A stretch of DNA of 64,000 bases, taken from Nageia nagi. Lineage: Eukaryota > Pinophyta. Every line of letters starts with the position of its first letter. Positions within the stretch are counted from its first letter, which is position 1. The position numbers and the translations under genes were made by a program. This document shows, piece after piece, positions 9,601 to 24,600 of the stretch. Where the stretch lies: NCBI GenBank assembly GCA_050084985.1, contig JBITNC010000001.1:17670001-17734000 (forward strand). The letters run 5' to 3'. The notes beneath the pieces are model-generated. The model ran no database searches and was not told where the DNA came from. It saw only the letters and a list, made by a program, of their open reading frames with translations.

Positions 9601-12600
9601 CACTATAAATGGCCCTTTTGACGTCTAGCTAGAAGGTTCGATCTGAAGCTCCTACGAACTCCAAGTCACCCCCAAAGGTTGACATCACACTATTGTGGTT
9701 CCAATCTCCTGCATCTGAGCATTGAAGGTCTTCACACAAGATGGCAAGAGCTTGATGAGGCTCCACCAAGGGCATGGAAGCTTGATGAGGCTCCACCAAG
9801 GGCACGAAATCTTGATGAGGCTCCAACAAGGGCACAGAAGTTTGACGAGGCTCCACCAAGGGCACGAAAGCTTGATGAGGCTTCTGATCCAAAAGGGGTA
9901 ATGGTGGCAAGCAACCAAATTAGCAAGTAGATGATCAAGTCTTCAAAGATGTCCCCCACTCATGCATCCTCCTCTCCTTATAGATGGAAGTCTCCTTGTG
10001 AGGGTTAGATTTCGCCTCATTGTCATGCATGCTTGGGAATCACACATCATGGTCTAGATCTCATCTTGGGATTTATGAAAGGTTGGGCGTCTCACTTTGA
10101 ATTTTGTGAATTGTCCTTGGAATCATCATAATTACTCTTAGATGCAATAAAATACTCATATCCTACTCAAGGAGGGAGATGTCCCATTTTTGGGCTCACA
10201 ATTTGGTCCCTTGGACCCACAACGCCTTGTAATGTCGCCAATTTTGAGAAACCTTGTTGAAAGCATAACTTTCATCACAATCCATGTATCGTCGATTTGT
10301 CTTCTAAAATGGATAGAGAATCTCGTGCTAATCGTTTTGACAAGTCACACAAGATGGTTTTGCCAAGAACCAGGGGAGATATGGACTTTTGAAGATTCGC
10401 CTCCGTAGCCAATTTCTACTATCACACGCACGAGACCCTCTTTATTAATATTGTATTTAGTGTCGTTTGTGACACTTAAAAATAAAAGGTTTGGCCCTAT
10501 GAGGAGGAATATTTGGAGTGAATTCTATTTGCACCACCATAACCATCAACAACAACCCTTGAGAAACATGCTTTCATTGAACAATACCAAGTTTTTCCAT
10601 GAGATATAACTTGGATTCTGATTCTCAGCCTCATTATCATGAATTGTATCAAATTACCCTCTTATGAACCAAAGACTTAAACAATGATTTATCACATATA
10701 TCCAATAGAACACAAGATACAATAGAGATCTCCACATGTCTTCCAATAGAACACATCAATGAAGAAGAATTATCACCAAATATAGTCAGAATTTGGCATT
10801 TGAGATGAACACTACTATAACCCTACTTATTGCTCATAACCATAATTGTTAGTAAATTATAGGGTGCCTATAAGGTTTGTGTTTATTCATGGGAACCCTT
10901 TGCATAGATATATACTTGCAAGGAAGAACCTTGCTTGCATCATCTATATTGTATATAAATATATGTTTATCCTTCCATCTCTTGATCACTAATAGCAGTA
11001 TCCATATAAGGCCAAATCTCCTTTTTAAAGGAATACCCCATAGCCTCATAGGTCATAACACAACACACTTCAATACTCTTGTCAAAATAATATGAATTTG
11101 GATCTGAAACTATTGTACATTCAAATGTCTTCTAACATATAGGCACTCAAAAAGCAATAGAGGCTAATGGTAAGGTATCAACACGCAATGCATCAGGTAG
11201 AAAAAAGGAAAGCAATATCCAATCATCTAGATAAATGGAAAGTTAAGAGGAATCAGTTGGTGTGGATTTCTTTCCTACCCTTGCAGGGCCGCAACGAAGG
11301 TAGGCTTAGCATCAGAAAGATGCCTCACTAGCATATATGGTGAGATACCGTTACCTATCTCCACTCTAAGGGACTGACTACCCTATAGGGCTACTTGGCT
11401 TCATGACCTCTAGGACTGGAATTTCTAGAGACCCATCTGTTGTGCTCGCACAACACACCCCAAAATATAAAATTTTGGAGACCCTATTTTTGCGAAGGCA
11501 ATAAGGTGCATTGTTTTGAGATTGGCTTTTGGCGACGGATAGTTCATTTTGAAAAGTGCAAGCATGATATCAGGGAGTGATTCAAGGAGATCATGCGACG
11601 AAGACCTTGAAGAGTATCAGAGTATCCAGTCACCAGCTTTGCATCCAAGGAGCCAAGATTTGAGAGAGAGTACCAGAGCACGAATTTTTTGGGTCTAGAG
11701 TGAGAACAATGGAGATGGGGTCATTTTTCAAAGTTTTAAGCTCGAAAATGGTAGATATGACAAAAATGGTCATTTTGGTCAACTTTGAGCCTGAAAAGCT
11801 CAAAAATGACAAGTATGATGGAAATGTGCGTTTTGGTCAATTTTGAGCCCAAAAATGGTCAATATGGTAAAAATGCATGTTTTTGCACTGTTTGAACCCG
11901 GAGAGCTTGGAAATGGTAAAAAATGCAAAGTTGAGCTCAAAAGGGCCGGGAATGCTTGGAAATGCCGAGAATGCTAGAAATGGTCTTTTTTTCACAGTTT
12001 AAGCTCGAAATTGCTGGAAATGATTGAAAATAACAACTTTAAACTCGAAAAGGCGAAAATGGTCATCTTTGCAACGTTTGAGCTCGAAAATCATTGAAAA
12101 TGCAAAGTTTGAGCTCGGAGGTGTCGAAAAGAGCATTTTGGTCGAGTTCGATCTTGGAAACGTTGGGAGTGGTTGGAAACGTACATTTTGAGTTTGGAAT
12201 GGATCGAAAATGCAAGTTTGAGTGCCCCTAGCCCTAACCACGTTTTTCCAAGGTATTGAAGATCCAAAATGAGGGTAAATTGATGCATGTTTTTCAAAGA
12301 TAAATGCAAATGGTGCTTGTTTTTCAAAGATAAATGCAAATGGTGTTAGAATTCAAGTCTAAGAGCGTTATTGGAGAGATAAGGTGAATTCTATCACAAT
12401 TAAGACTTTAAATTTTCGATTTTGACCAAGTCTAAGGCATTCAAAACCTAGGCGTAGTTTTTCAAGCCTATGGGAAATCCATAGAGATGTTTTTTGGTGC
12501 CTAGATTGTGAAGAAAAGTGGAAATATACCGAAAATCAAATGTAAATGCATAGATGGATGGAAATGATGGTTTTAAGACACTTTAGGTCTCGAAATTTTT

Positions 12601-15600
12601 GGTTTTGAGCAAGTTTAGATCCCCAAATTCCTAGACGCAAGTTTCTAAATTTTTCCAAATTCATTGGCATGAAAAATGGCGCATAGAATGACAATATGAA
12701 GTGTTTTTTGCTCAAAAATCAAGTTTAGATGCTTGGGAACAAGGAAAAGACCATTCTAAGCACATTTAATACTCAAAATTTTCGATTTTGAGCACCCTAA
12801 AGGCTAGGCACAGGTTTTCAAGGCTATGGAATTCCAATGGAGTGAAAAATGGTGCCTAGGATGAATACATTTGACAAATTTTGATCAAAACACAAGTTTG
12901 AGGGGTCCATGGGGTGCAAGTTGGCATTTTGAGTACATTTGGGTCTTGGAAAAATCAATTTTGGGCAATTTTTGAGCACCTAGAGGGCAGGTGCAGTTTT
13001 TCTAATTTTTCCAAATCCATTGGCAAGAAAAATGGTGCCTAACTTGGATAGAAAAGTGCAAAAATCAACAAAAAATGATTTTAAGGTGTCCATTAGGTGA
13101 AAATGATGATTTCTAACACATTTAGAATTGAAAAATTTCGATTTTCGAGCCATTGAAAATCCAATGGAGGGAATTCTAGCGCCTAACATGAAGGAGATTC
13201 ACAAATTTGGCTCAAAAATTGATTTTTAGGACTTCATTGCATGGACAAAGTGATTTTAAGAACATTTAAACTTGCAATTTTTCAAATTTGAGCAAGTTTA
13301 AGGCCCCTAGAACCTAGGTGCAGGTTTTCATGCGATTGGGGAATCCATTGGAGTGAAAATCAGCACCTAAGTTGGAGAGATAAGTGCAAATTTGCTCAAA
13401 TTTCGAATTTAACCACTTGTTTGCAAGAGAAATGTCATTTTGAGCACATTTAACACTTCATTTTTTCGATTTTGAGCAAAGGAAAGGCCTCTAAAAGTTA
13501 GGCGCATGTTTTCATGTCACTAGAAATCCATACAAGTGAAAACTAGTGCCTACCTTGAGGAGGAATGTCAAAATTTGCTCAAAAATCGAATTTTATGGCT
13601 TCATGACATGGAAAGGCACATTCTAAGCACATTTAAAATTTGGAAATTTCAAATTTGAGCAAGTGTAAGTGCTCAAAAATCTAGGAGGCATTTTTCATTC
13701 CTATGGAAATTTTCACTTTTTTCTACCAAAAAAATCCATAGACATGAAAATTGCAAATTTTGCCAAAAATCCCAAATCCTTCTCCAAACCTTCTAAAAGG
13801 CTCAAAAACATCTCAAAAGTTGTCAAGTACCTTATAATCTTATCCTCCATCCATCCATGAGCTCAAATCCACTTTTTAATTTTTTTCGAAATTTCAGACA
13901 CATCTTTTTCAAAAAATTCTCTCAGAATTCCTTGAACCAGAATGATCACATCATGGGCAAATCCATATTCAAAGAAAGGAGCTCAAAAGATTGACAAAAG
14001 GATCTAGAACAATGATTTGAAGCTTCAAATTTTGCCAAATTGATGCAAAACGTCTTGAAATCCGTGTCAAGGGGCATCAATTTTTGTAAATATTTTATTT
14101 CTAGCATACTTTAGCAGGATGATTATTGTTCTCCCACTAAAATGACATTGTAATCTCAATTTAGCATTCAAATTAGCATTTTAAAAATTTTTTTTAAGAA
14201 GTAGGGCAACACCCTCAAATTTGACCTAAAAAGTCTATAAATAGACGATAGCTGGTCACTTTTGAAGCAAAATGGTTTTAGTGCAAATTTGTGGAAAATT
14301 GGCAAATTGATGTATCCTTGTAATTTTTGCACGAATTTAATACAAAGTGGTGAAATACTTGAAACAAAGAGATTGTCATTTGTGAGATTGTGGATTTGAC
14401 CATTTTGGAGCTTTTATGGATGATTTAGAATCTTTCACGCTTTTCCTTGAAATTTTTCGAATTTTAGGAAAAAATTTTGAAAATTTTTAAAAGTTTTTGA
14501 ATCATTCCCAAATTGTTGCCTATCCATAATTTGCATAGTAAGTGGACATATTCTGAGGATTTCTTCATTCAATAACATCAAATTAGATATTTCCACTCGA
14601 AACAAAGTTTGTGCACACTTCTTGTGTTGTATTTCCCTTTTTATTGCATCGGTCTTGCTTGCAGAGTACCAATAGTCAGCTTTGCTCCCTGCTCCTCTTA
14701 AGGATAGATTGAACTTCGGTTATTCTATTTTTAGGTTGGAAGACTTCGAATGAGATTTCTTAAATGATCCAGAAGTACGATACCTTAGACATTGCTTCAC
14801 TGTGACTTTTTTCTTTGTCATCTCACCAGTATCGAAACATTCTCGTCCCCTTTTCTTTTCTTTTTTTTACACTTTTTTAAACTTATAGCAACTTTCGAAC
14901 TATTGCAAGATAAGACACCTTAGTCCCCACAAAAACGTGTGTTAACAGTTACTACCTCTACTAGACCACTCAACTAATTCCCAAACAAGACCTACACAAT
15001 TTAAAGCTCGTATTAACGACAAAGCTTTCTGATAGAAACCTTGGGGTATCAATCCTTACAAGAGAAGTACAGTAATGCGTTCTCACCTACATGTAGGGTC
15101 GCTTTCCCATCTTGATCGTCTAGGAGATCACCAAGTAAAAGGAAAGGTTTCCTTCCTAACACCATCCTGCCTCTAGATGATATAAAACGGTAGGTTGATT
15201 AGCTTAGAGCATAGTAAAGCAGGTGACAGGAATATTAACTCACAAATTTATATGGACCTATTCAGTGCTTGCGTTAATGGAAAGTTGTTGGGGTTTGTTA
15301 ACAAAAAGCAAAATAAATAAAGAAAAAAAAAGCTGAGAATGTGTAAAACTCTAAATGCGATTTCACATACAATTAAGCAAATTCAACTAAACAAGCACCC
15401 ACGTCTAGCCTAGAAGGGCATCAACAAGCATTCAACACCTCAATATGCCAATGTTAGGGTTACGACATCCAATACAAATCTATACAACACAATAATGCCA
15501 ACATCTCGCTACAATATGCATGAAAGAGTAAATACACCACAACGTTGCAAATATAGACAATTGCACAACACAATAGCCCACGGCATGTATTGAAGATATA

Positions 15601-18600
15601 GAATGAATACAGATACAATACTAGGCTTCAAGGGCTCAACATTGGCCTCCAAGGAGCCAACTAGGGCACAACGAATGTCTTTACTGCTGAACAGACGGAA
15701 CATTGAATGGGACATCCTCACTCCCTCAGAATTTGAATCCTCTCCACCGAAGGAGCCCTCCTCAAACACTGACGACCAATTGAATGGTAGAAGTGTGACC
15801 TCGGAATACCACCGGATGGGCTAGGGTGCTACACCAAAGCCGTATATTAATAGGATCCCTTAGCCTATCAACCCTCCTAGATGTTGCACCTAGCGATGTT
15901 GCTTGACCTTGCACCAAGACTTCTGTCCACAGCACAGTATGAGTAATAATGATAATTCTATATATCCAACAATAATGCTCCGAGGGCTAATATAGCTTTC
16001 CTGGATCTAGATCTCACCTCAAAGTCATCACCCAGTACCCTCAAACCCCAACGATGGCACCTAGGAGTCATTCTAAGCCCAACATGGGTATTTGGGCCTC
16101 CCTCATGCTCCACGTGGGTTCTCAAGCTCAACATGGGCTTAGGGATGCATGTTTGGGTCAAGGAGGCATGCGTGGGCATCTAGGAGGGCACTGTCGGTGT
16201 CATGAGCCAACGTGGGGGTCTAGAAGTCTCCCCAAGGCTAGTGCATGTGTACAAGTGCTCCCAATCTCAATGTTAGGGCCATTAAGTGCTCATCCATGCT
16301 CTAAGTGCTAAATAGACATGGGATTCCCACAATCATGTTTCGAGATCTCCAAGTACATTAAAACACACTAAACTACACTTGGGAGGGAGACGTCCAACTT
16401 GGGGCTCATAGTGGGGTTCAATGACCCATTAAGTCTTCTATCCCAAGTTCTAACTAATAAAACATTATTAATAATTAAATATGATACAAAGAGGGAATCC
16501 ATTGGATTTCAAAATTAAGTACAATAATCAATGGGGGATGTCACAGAATGGAAGAAACTCAAAGGGACTTAGTGTGAATGATGACAATTCGCTAGTATTG
16601 CAAGGTTTGCAAGATATAGGATCCAGATTTGGCGGGAAACTTCATGCAATTATCAAATTAAAGAGGTACACAACAAGAATGCCCGAAGTACAACGTTAAA
16701 TGAGCAGGAAGCAGAGCGTTGGTAAAAGACAACATAAGATACGTTCAATATTCAATCACTTATCACTGTTCTACATGCAAGATTCCACATAAACGACATA
16801 GAAGAAGATAATTTCCAAAATACAATAGTTAATGTGCAAGTATGGAACTGATAATCACTTATTCACTTCAAAAGATAATTGTTTTACTTTCCCTAAAACT
16901 TGAAGTTTTCAAAGGAAATGCCCACAAGTGAATAAACAACTATTAAAGATATCACATATAAAATATTCCACAACTCCACTAAATGAACAACAATCACAAC
17001 ATCAATATAGAATCCACAACTAAAGAACAAACACCAAAGGCCAAGTGTTCCTAGGCAAGCTTCTCTCTATTTCCATTATGAGTAAAAAGGGACCCCGCGA
17101 GGGATACTTATAACATTTGTGTCTGACAATTGTTGCCCTAATTCAACAACCAACATTTAATAAAAAGAAACTAACACAACTTGACATAACACCAAAATGC
17201 CCTTCAAAACAACTGAAGGGTCAAGTTCTGACAACAATGTTTGACACGAATCTAACAAATATAACGCCCTTTAAAAAAATTGAAGAGCCAACTCTAATTA
17301 TTATTCTTTCAACAACCTAATATTGCCAAAGTACTGACTATAGCCCAAGACAACAAAATATAGCTGAAATCATTAACTTTGAATATGTGGGAGCTCAACT
17401 CATCCTCACAGTTCAAGTCTTACAACAAAATTATACTATGCATGTGACCACTAAACAAAAATTAAATGTTTTCCTTCAACAACTGCTCCCATTCGACATC
17501 AAATATGCCATAGTTCATGTATCTATAGTTGAAGAAGGCAATCTTCCTTGGAAGCTTTGCTTGCAAAATCTTTTCTGTCGGGTCCATCTTGCCAAAATAA
17601 TCCTCAATTAATATCATAGAATAAAAATACAATTTTTTTAACAAATACGATCTGGGGCCAAATATGAAGAAAACGGTAAAAACGACAAAAAAATACGGGA
17701 AAAATGGGGAAAAGACGTCAAAAATACAATAGAATGTAAGTGTTTTAAAATATGGTTAAATTCGGCATGCCTTAAAAAACACGTTTAAACGGAAAATACA
17801 TGTTTAAACGAAGTTTTTTTATTCTATGATTAATATGCAGGTTTCTATCATTTGATACTCCCAAGCGTATATTGACCTATCATCATCAATTATTGTGCCA
17901 ACTTTGATCAAGTTTACATCTTTGAGTCAGAGGAGTTCGTCCAGCAGGTTCTTAGTCTCCAAGAATATTTCATCTATGTTCCTAACATATCCATCTTCTT
18001 GGAAAAATTGTATTCCTATTTTGAACCCATCCATGCGCTGTTGAACTTCTTTTTCCAACTCTGCTCTCATTCCAGCCAAGTATTCATATTTGGCCATGGA
18101 ACCTTGTAACCAATCGTGAACATAAAATTGCGTGGCATAACTAATCCTTCCTTCTTCTAAGGGCATTGATGCTTCTTTCTCCATCTTTTGAACCATTGAA
18201 AAATTCTTCTTAGCCTTCTCCAGATTTTCTATGATCTTTGGCTTCATTGCTATCATTGTCCCTTGTTGGACCAAGAAAGAGGAATAATCCATCCTAAGCT
18301 TACAAACAGTCTTGAGCACGATATTATCAATTCTTCTCTTTTTCGATTAACCCCCATGTTCCAAGCAGTTGACAACTTGATGTCTTTTGTACTCATCTTA
18401 GCTACCTCGATCTCCTTTACTAGCTTGTTCTTCTAGACCAATTGCTTCTTGAGATCTTTAAGCTCTTATTCTCTTTTCAAACCTGTTTTTTCAATTGAGG
18501 AGGTTATAGTGTGAAGAACATGTTTGTAACCTCGCCAATCTACTTTTGCTTTTATTCCCATAGTTTCCACAGTCATGTCTTCCGCCCCTTTAGGATGCTT

Positions 18601-21600
18601 TTTCTTTGAAAAGAATCTATCTACAGTCATCACATCTTCTCTCATGGTGGGGAAGCATTCCATACCATATTCTCCTTCTTCACATTTTGTTTCAGTTTCT
18701 TGATCACCCTCTTCTGGATCCTTGTGAGATTTCTGCATTCTGGCCACATAAGCATTCATATCAAAATTCCAATCCTGTCGTTCATTAGCTGAGACTCTTC
18801 GGATTACAAGAGTCTACATTTCTATTTCTTGAACTTGTGCTACTCTAGTTATTTCCTGAGGTATGATCATCAACTTTCCTTGATGTATCTCTAAAGGCTT
18901 TGCCTGTTGCTGCACTATAGATAGCTGCACTATCTTTTTTCCCGATTTACCTTGGTGCTCTATTGCTTTTCTTCTCTTCCTTTGCTCTTCACTCTCTCCT
19001 TTGTCATCACCATCTCCTACTGATCCGGACTTCTTACCTAGGGAGTATGCCTTTTATGATGAGTCTTTTTAGCTTCTTTCGGGTGAGAAGAAGAGTTATT
19101 CTCCTTATGTGAAAGTGAACAAGTGGAAGAGGAGGGAGCATCCATGGGAGTTGATGTCATAAATTCTTGCATTTCAACCTCATAAACCTCATCAATAATG
19201 ATAACTTCTTCCTCTCCTCCAGAAGAGGACTGATCCAATTGATTAAGAATTTCCAAAGCAAGGGGAGTATCTTGAATCATTTGCTCTATTGTTCTTTCAG
19301 CAAGATTATCGTTGCTTTGCACATCACTGTTGGACTCATCACTTTTGTCTTCACTGCCTTCTCTCAAACCACTAGTTCTCGAACTACTAGTCCTTGAACC
19401 ACTAGTTCTTGAGTTGCTCGTATTTGACCTAGACCTCCTACTAGATCTCGAACTAGTCTCAGAGCCTGAGCTGCTGGAAGTGCTACTACTATCATTTGAA
19501 TCATCCTTCTTGGAATTTTTACTTTTAAGGGAGCTCCTACTATCACAACTTTCTCCTATCACAGGATCATTCCCAACAAATTCTCCTTCCTCCATATATT
19601 GGGTCACATTCGTTGGCTCATCATTTGTAGGTCCACCAAAATCATCTTCAACATGAATCCTTCTGAGGAATCTTCATGTTCTAGGTTTTTTTGCAACTTT
19701 AGTTGGGCCTTTTGAACTTTTGGGCTTTGATTTTTTAGGTCTTTGATCATCAGCGGTGTTGAGAGGGGACTCTTTATTACTGCATGGTTGAGTGTGTTTA
19801 ACGGGAAACCAGAAGTCCCATGCTCCTCAATGTCTTTCTTCATATCTTCCATTGCAGCTTCAAGATGTTGAGCTGCAGTCCCACTATACTGTACTGACTT
19901 GAAAGTGCCATATTCTCCAATTCTAGCTTGTGGTCTTTCTGGCAATATCTCCATTACAATTTGTAATGGCTTAGGGTTCCTAATTGCATTTATTCCCCTT
20001 ATCTTTGCAATTTCAAAATCAATCCCTTTTCTCATTATGTCATCCAAGTTGGGTTGCTTCAATAATTCTTGATGGACCTTCAAGATCTCATCATCTTTCA
20101 TAACATTTATGTACTTCCCCAACAATCCTATGGGTTGATGGGTAATAGGTGTAGGCCAAATCTTTGAGTAGACCAAGCAAAATTGGTGTATCTTCTCCTC
20201 TGGATCATAACTCCGATATACTTGTGTGATCGGGAAATCATAAAGACGGATCTCCTTAGTTGCCGACCCAACTTCTTTCTACCTAGTGCAAGAGTACTCT
20301 CCAATCACAATGGGCAAATTGAATGTAGCATCTTTTTTTTTTCAAACATTGTTCCGTAGGTACAAGATTTGTCTGCAGAACTCCATCATTATTAATCTGT
20401 TGCTGGCATATTTGAGTAACAATAATGGTGGCTCTTGGGAACTGTATACCAGTATATACATAGCACCGCTACTTTATAGAAAGAAATCTTCGTATGGCCT
20501 AGTAGTTTGAAATGCAAAAGCAAAGACTCTTTCAACAGTCAAATTTCCCTTAATTTCTATTAAAATTGGATACTCCCACCCATCTATCTTCATCTTGCAA
20601 TCTTCCCATTGGTTTGGGTACCAAAACTGGGGGTAACGACCGGATTAGCAGGGTTGGGCACACTCTCAATATCACCATGACCAAAGGCTCTATTCTTTCC
20701 ATCCAAGAGGAGGTATACCAAATATGTATTCATGTAAAACTTTTAAGTTTCACCAATCTGCATCAACTATTCACTCAATGCATCATTAAGGACTCTACTC
20801 CATCTTATCTTATTACCCATGCCTATCAAATAGATGAATCCTGTGAATTCCACTCTGAACTTAGCATCGGTTGGTTGTCCGATAATTCTACACAAAAGAC
20901 TGATAATCTATGAAACTATGGTGTGGAAGCTAGTTTTGGGTGCATTGACCAATTTGCTCCCCGTATAATGCTGGCAATCATCTTGCAACCATTGCTTGAG
21001 CAAATTTGTGGGCTTACTCAACCCACGGCTAAAGGCCATAAAGTCTTTCTCAATGTAAATCATTCCTTCATTGGACAAGTTGAAAGCCTCTTCGATTCCT
21101 TTCATTGAAAAGTCCATCGGTTGGTTGTCCGGTAATTCTACACAAAAGATTGATAATCTATGAAACTATGGTGTGAAAGCTAGTTCTAGGTGGATTGACC
21201 AATTTACTCCCATATAATGTTGGCAATCATCTTGCAACCACTGCTTGAGCAAATATGTGGGCTTACTCAACCCATAGTAAAAGGCCATAGTCTTTCTTTG
21301 TGTAAATCATTCCTTTGTTGGACAACTTGAAAGCCTCTTTGATTCCTTTCATTGAAAAGTGCATGATTTTGTGTCTTGCGGTATCAAAGAGAACTCTCTC
21401 TAAAAAATTACATCATTTCCCCACTTCCAAACACAATTCTTGGAATGAGGCAGCAGTAGGAATGATGCCTATATCAACCAATCATGATGTGTATAATACT
21501 TCCCAAGACAAGGCAATCTTATCAATGCTTTTAATAACATCCTTCTCAAAACTGATCAGGGTTTCCCTCACCAACCACTTTGAGCAAGGGGAAAGTGACT

Positions 21601-24600
21601 TCTAAAGGTTATCTTTAACAACCTTGGCTTTTACTGGCTTCTTCCCCTTTTCCTTACTGCCTATTCCCTTGTTTCTCCTTCTGGATGTTCCAACTTCTAG
21701 TTCTTGCTCATTCCTTCTTTTCTGGACTTTTGGATCCATGTTTAAGATTTTGACGTACCTGCTATAGGAGAACAAGATTAACCCTAAGCTACTATGGAAG
21801 AGTAAAATGGGGGCGAACTAGATATCGACAATCTCATGATGGAGACAAATTAGATCAATTTGGGGAACCATGGTTTTGACAATACAATAGAAAAAGTAAT
21901 GGTGTAACAAACAGAAGGGAACTAACTCTAACTAGGTCACACCAAAACAAACATATGTGAGAATCAAACTTTAAGATAGATGCAACCAAAATGATTTAAC
22001 TTTTTCACCAGATACAATGAACAATAGCAAAGCAAGCAACTACCTATGAATGAATTTTGACCTTGATAATTTTCTCTAACAAAGCTTAACTCTCTCGCTC
22101 GACGAACTTCGCCTGACAAACGACTGAAAAGATTGGAACAAACAAGGTTACTATGGTAGTTTTGACAAAACAAATAGGGAGAAGACAAACAAAGAGTGTA
22201 GGTGGATAAACAAAGGGTTTACTCTTTATACCACAATAGTTTACTGGCTTTCACACCTAGGTAGCTTAGTTTCTAAAGGCTATTCCAACAATCTCCTGGA
22301 AACAAGCGATCAAATTTGAGTGACAGTAATATGAAAACTGAAAGAATATGTCATTTCTTATAAATCCTTTTGAGACAAATGGTGCTTTGCATGTTCCTAT
22401 GAACCAAATTCTGACACTTGGCGAACTATTCCAATGATCTGAAACGGTCGCTCACTTTTAGCAACTTGAAATTTTATGTCGTCATCTGAATGAAGTATTG
22501 AATTTGCTATGTGCACTAGTGAAAATTGGCAAATTCCTTTTCTCCATGTCGCAAATTTTAAGCATCTATCTTTGCATAGACTTGATATCATGTGACCTCC
22601 TTTTTCAAATCTTTACTTGCCAAGCACAAGGGTGTGAGCTTTGGCTCAACAATTTCAAACCTTTTGCAAATTTTCGATCAGGTCGCAAGTTTGGACAATA
22701 ATGCCTATAGCACTTCCATTGGAATGTGCGATTAGCCTTGAGGTCTTGTTAATCTGCAATAAACTTATTCTGCTCCTCCAAAATGCCACATTTTGATTAA
22801 TTTCAGTTTGGGAAACCTCTTATACATTCATCTGGCAATTATCTATCATTCTGGATGAGGTCGCATGTTCTCAGGATAGTGCCCTGGTTGCTTGTTATAG
22901 AAGACTTGCGTCTCACACTGTCATCAAATCGTGCAACTCACTTGCCTATTGGTTAATTGCATGAGGCGAGATTTTTCTCTTGCTATTGGAGTTCCTTGAT
23001 GTCTTGTGTCAATCTAATGAGCAATAAACGACATATATTGTAAGGATCCAAAACACAAATCAAGTGCAATTAAACCCAAAAACACAAATATGCACCAAAC
23101 GTTTGGTCCAAAAGGGCAATTACAAGCATCAAACACCTCAATATGCCAACGTTAGGGTCAGTGCACCAAACACAAGCTCAATCAACATACAAATGCCAAC
23201 GTATGGCCAGAAGCATATATCAATGATCAAACCCTCACAATGCCAACGTGTGGCTCATACATGCATAAAATAGACAAATACACCACACATTGCAATAATG
23301 GACATGTGCACAAAATAATATGAGATCCGAATGCCCACTGGTTGTATATATTATAAAGAATGTAATGTACCAAAAATAAATATTTTTTGTAAATGTCTCC
23401 TACACTTAATTATAAAAGTGAAAAAGAAGTTCATGTGACTAGGAGACATAACTTAAGTTGTGTTTATTTATGTTTTATATTTTTATTTTGTAATAGGGCA
23501 CTTTAAGTAATTTTAGGGTTGGGAGATGTCAACTCCAAATTAGAATATGAGCTTATAAAAGGGAAGTGGGCATCCCATTTGAGGAAGCTTGTGGATCATC
23601 TATTTTATTATTTTTGAGTGAAGGAGATTCCTTTCTCAACCCAAGTGTGTACGTGTTCATGCATATTTGGATCTCAAGGGTTGTGGGCCTTAGTCTTGGG
23701 GGTGTTTGTACACCTAGAGCTAAAGGTAGCTATTGCTTGGGAGACTTCAGGAGTTGTGGGCCTCAATCTTGGGGATGCTTGCACATCTACAGTTGGAGGT
23801 AGCGATTTCTTGGAGAGATCTTGAGGGTTGGAGGCCTTGCATGGGAGCCTAGCCTCATTCTGTTGCATCATTTTCAGATCTGGCCAATTTGTGGCATTTT
23901 TGTGAGCTTGGATCTGCATTTGTGGCACTTTAGCTATTGTATTGGTTTGACATCATTTTTTTAATAAAATTCCTTGGCTGATTCTCTCCATTATTTTGCA
24001 TATTTTTCTGAGTTTTGACATTGTTCCTTGGCTGCAAGTTTATTTCTGTGTTTTGAGCATTCACTTGAGCAATAAAAATAAAAAGAACATTACAAAGAAC
24101 GAATAGCAATACAATACCAAGCTCCCAGAGCTGGACATTGGCCTCTAAGGAGCCAACTAGGGCAAGTTGTGTATCCTCAATGTTGGATGGGCAAGTAGAA
24201 CCATGGGACAACCTCGCTCCCTCAGAACCTGAATCCTCTCCACCAAAGGAGCCCTCCTCTAATCCTAAAGGCCAATTGAATGGCAGAAGCTCAACCTAGG
24301 AATACCACCGGATGGGCAAAGGTGCTACACCAATGCCATAGACAATCAAGATCCCTCAACCTGATGGCCCTTCTAGATGTTGCACCTAGGGGATTGCTCA
24401 GCGCCGCTAAGACTTGTGTCCACATGACGGTATCAATGAGATAGTAGAATAATCAGGTATATCCAACAATGAGGCTCCAGTGCCTCTTTATACACTCAAC
24501 TTTGTTTGGATCTCACCTAAGAGTCATCACCCGACTCCTTAATCCCAACGTTAGCCTTCTAGGGGCCCAGAATGCCCAATGTGGGTCAAGCATGCAAACG

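Larger units (their letters stand above)
11438..15161 (+). mobile_element. Giant solo LTR, unit G1, 3,724 bp
   Basis: TGTTGTGCTCGCACAACA at the left end and CCTTCCTAACA at the right, flanked by perfect CCATC duplications (11433-11437, 15162-15166). Right after the start CACCCCAAAAT...ATTTTGGAG forms an inverted repeat. A run of diverged ~180-bp modules (about 12400-13700) precedes a CTATAAATAGAC promoter-like site (14236-14243). About 0.92 kb follows to the end, as in the other giant units. Unit G2 (45644-51939) is the same sequence inverted. No coding region. Confidence 0.85.

Noticed and set aside
19312-19656. Plus-strand frame of 114 codons rich in Leu/Glu
   Set aside because: Antisense of the Ser-rich linker of the minus-strand protein remnant.
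20566-20913. Plus-strand frame of 115 codons
   Set aside because: Antisense of the conserved [13 protein letters not shown] region, which is the supported strand.
22201-22240. TGGTATAAAGAGT (minus) as a primer site of element G3
   Set aside because: Adjacent sequence does not end in CA and the unit's own end and duplication lie far away at 11255; chance similarity.
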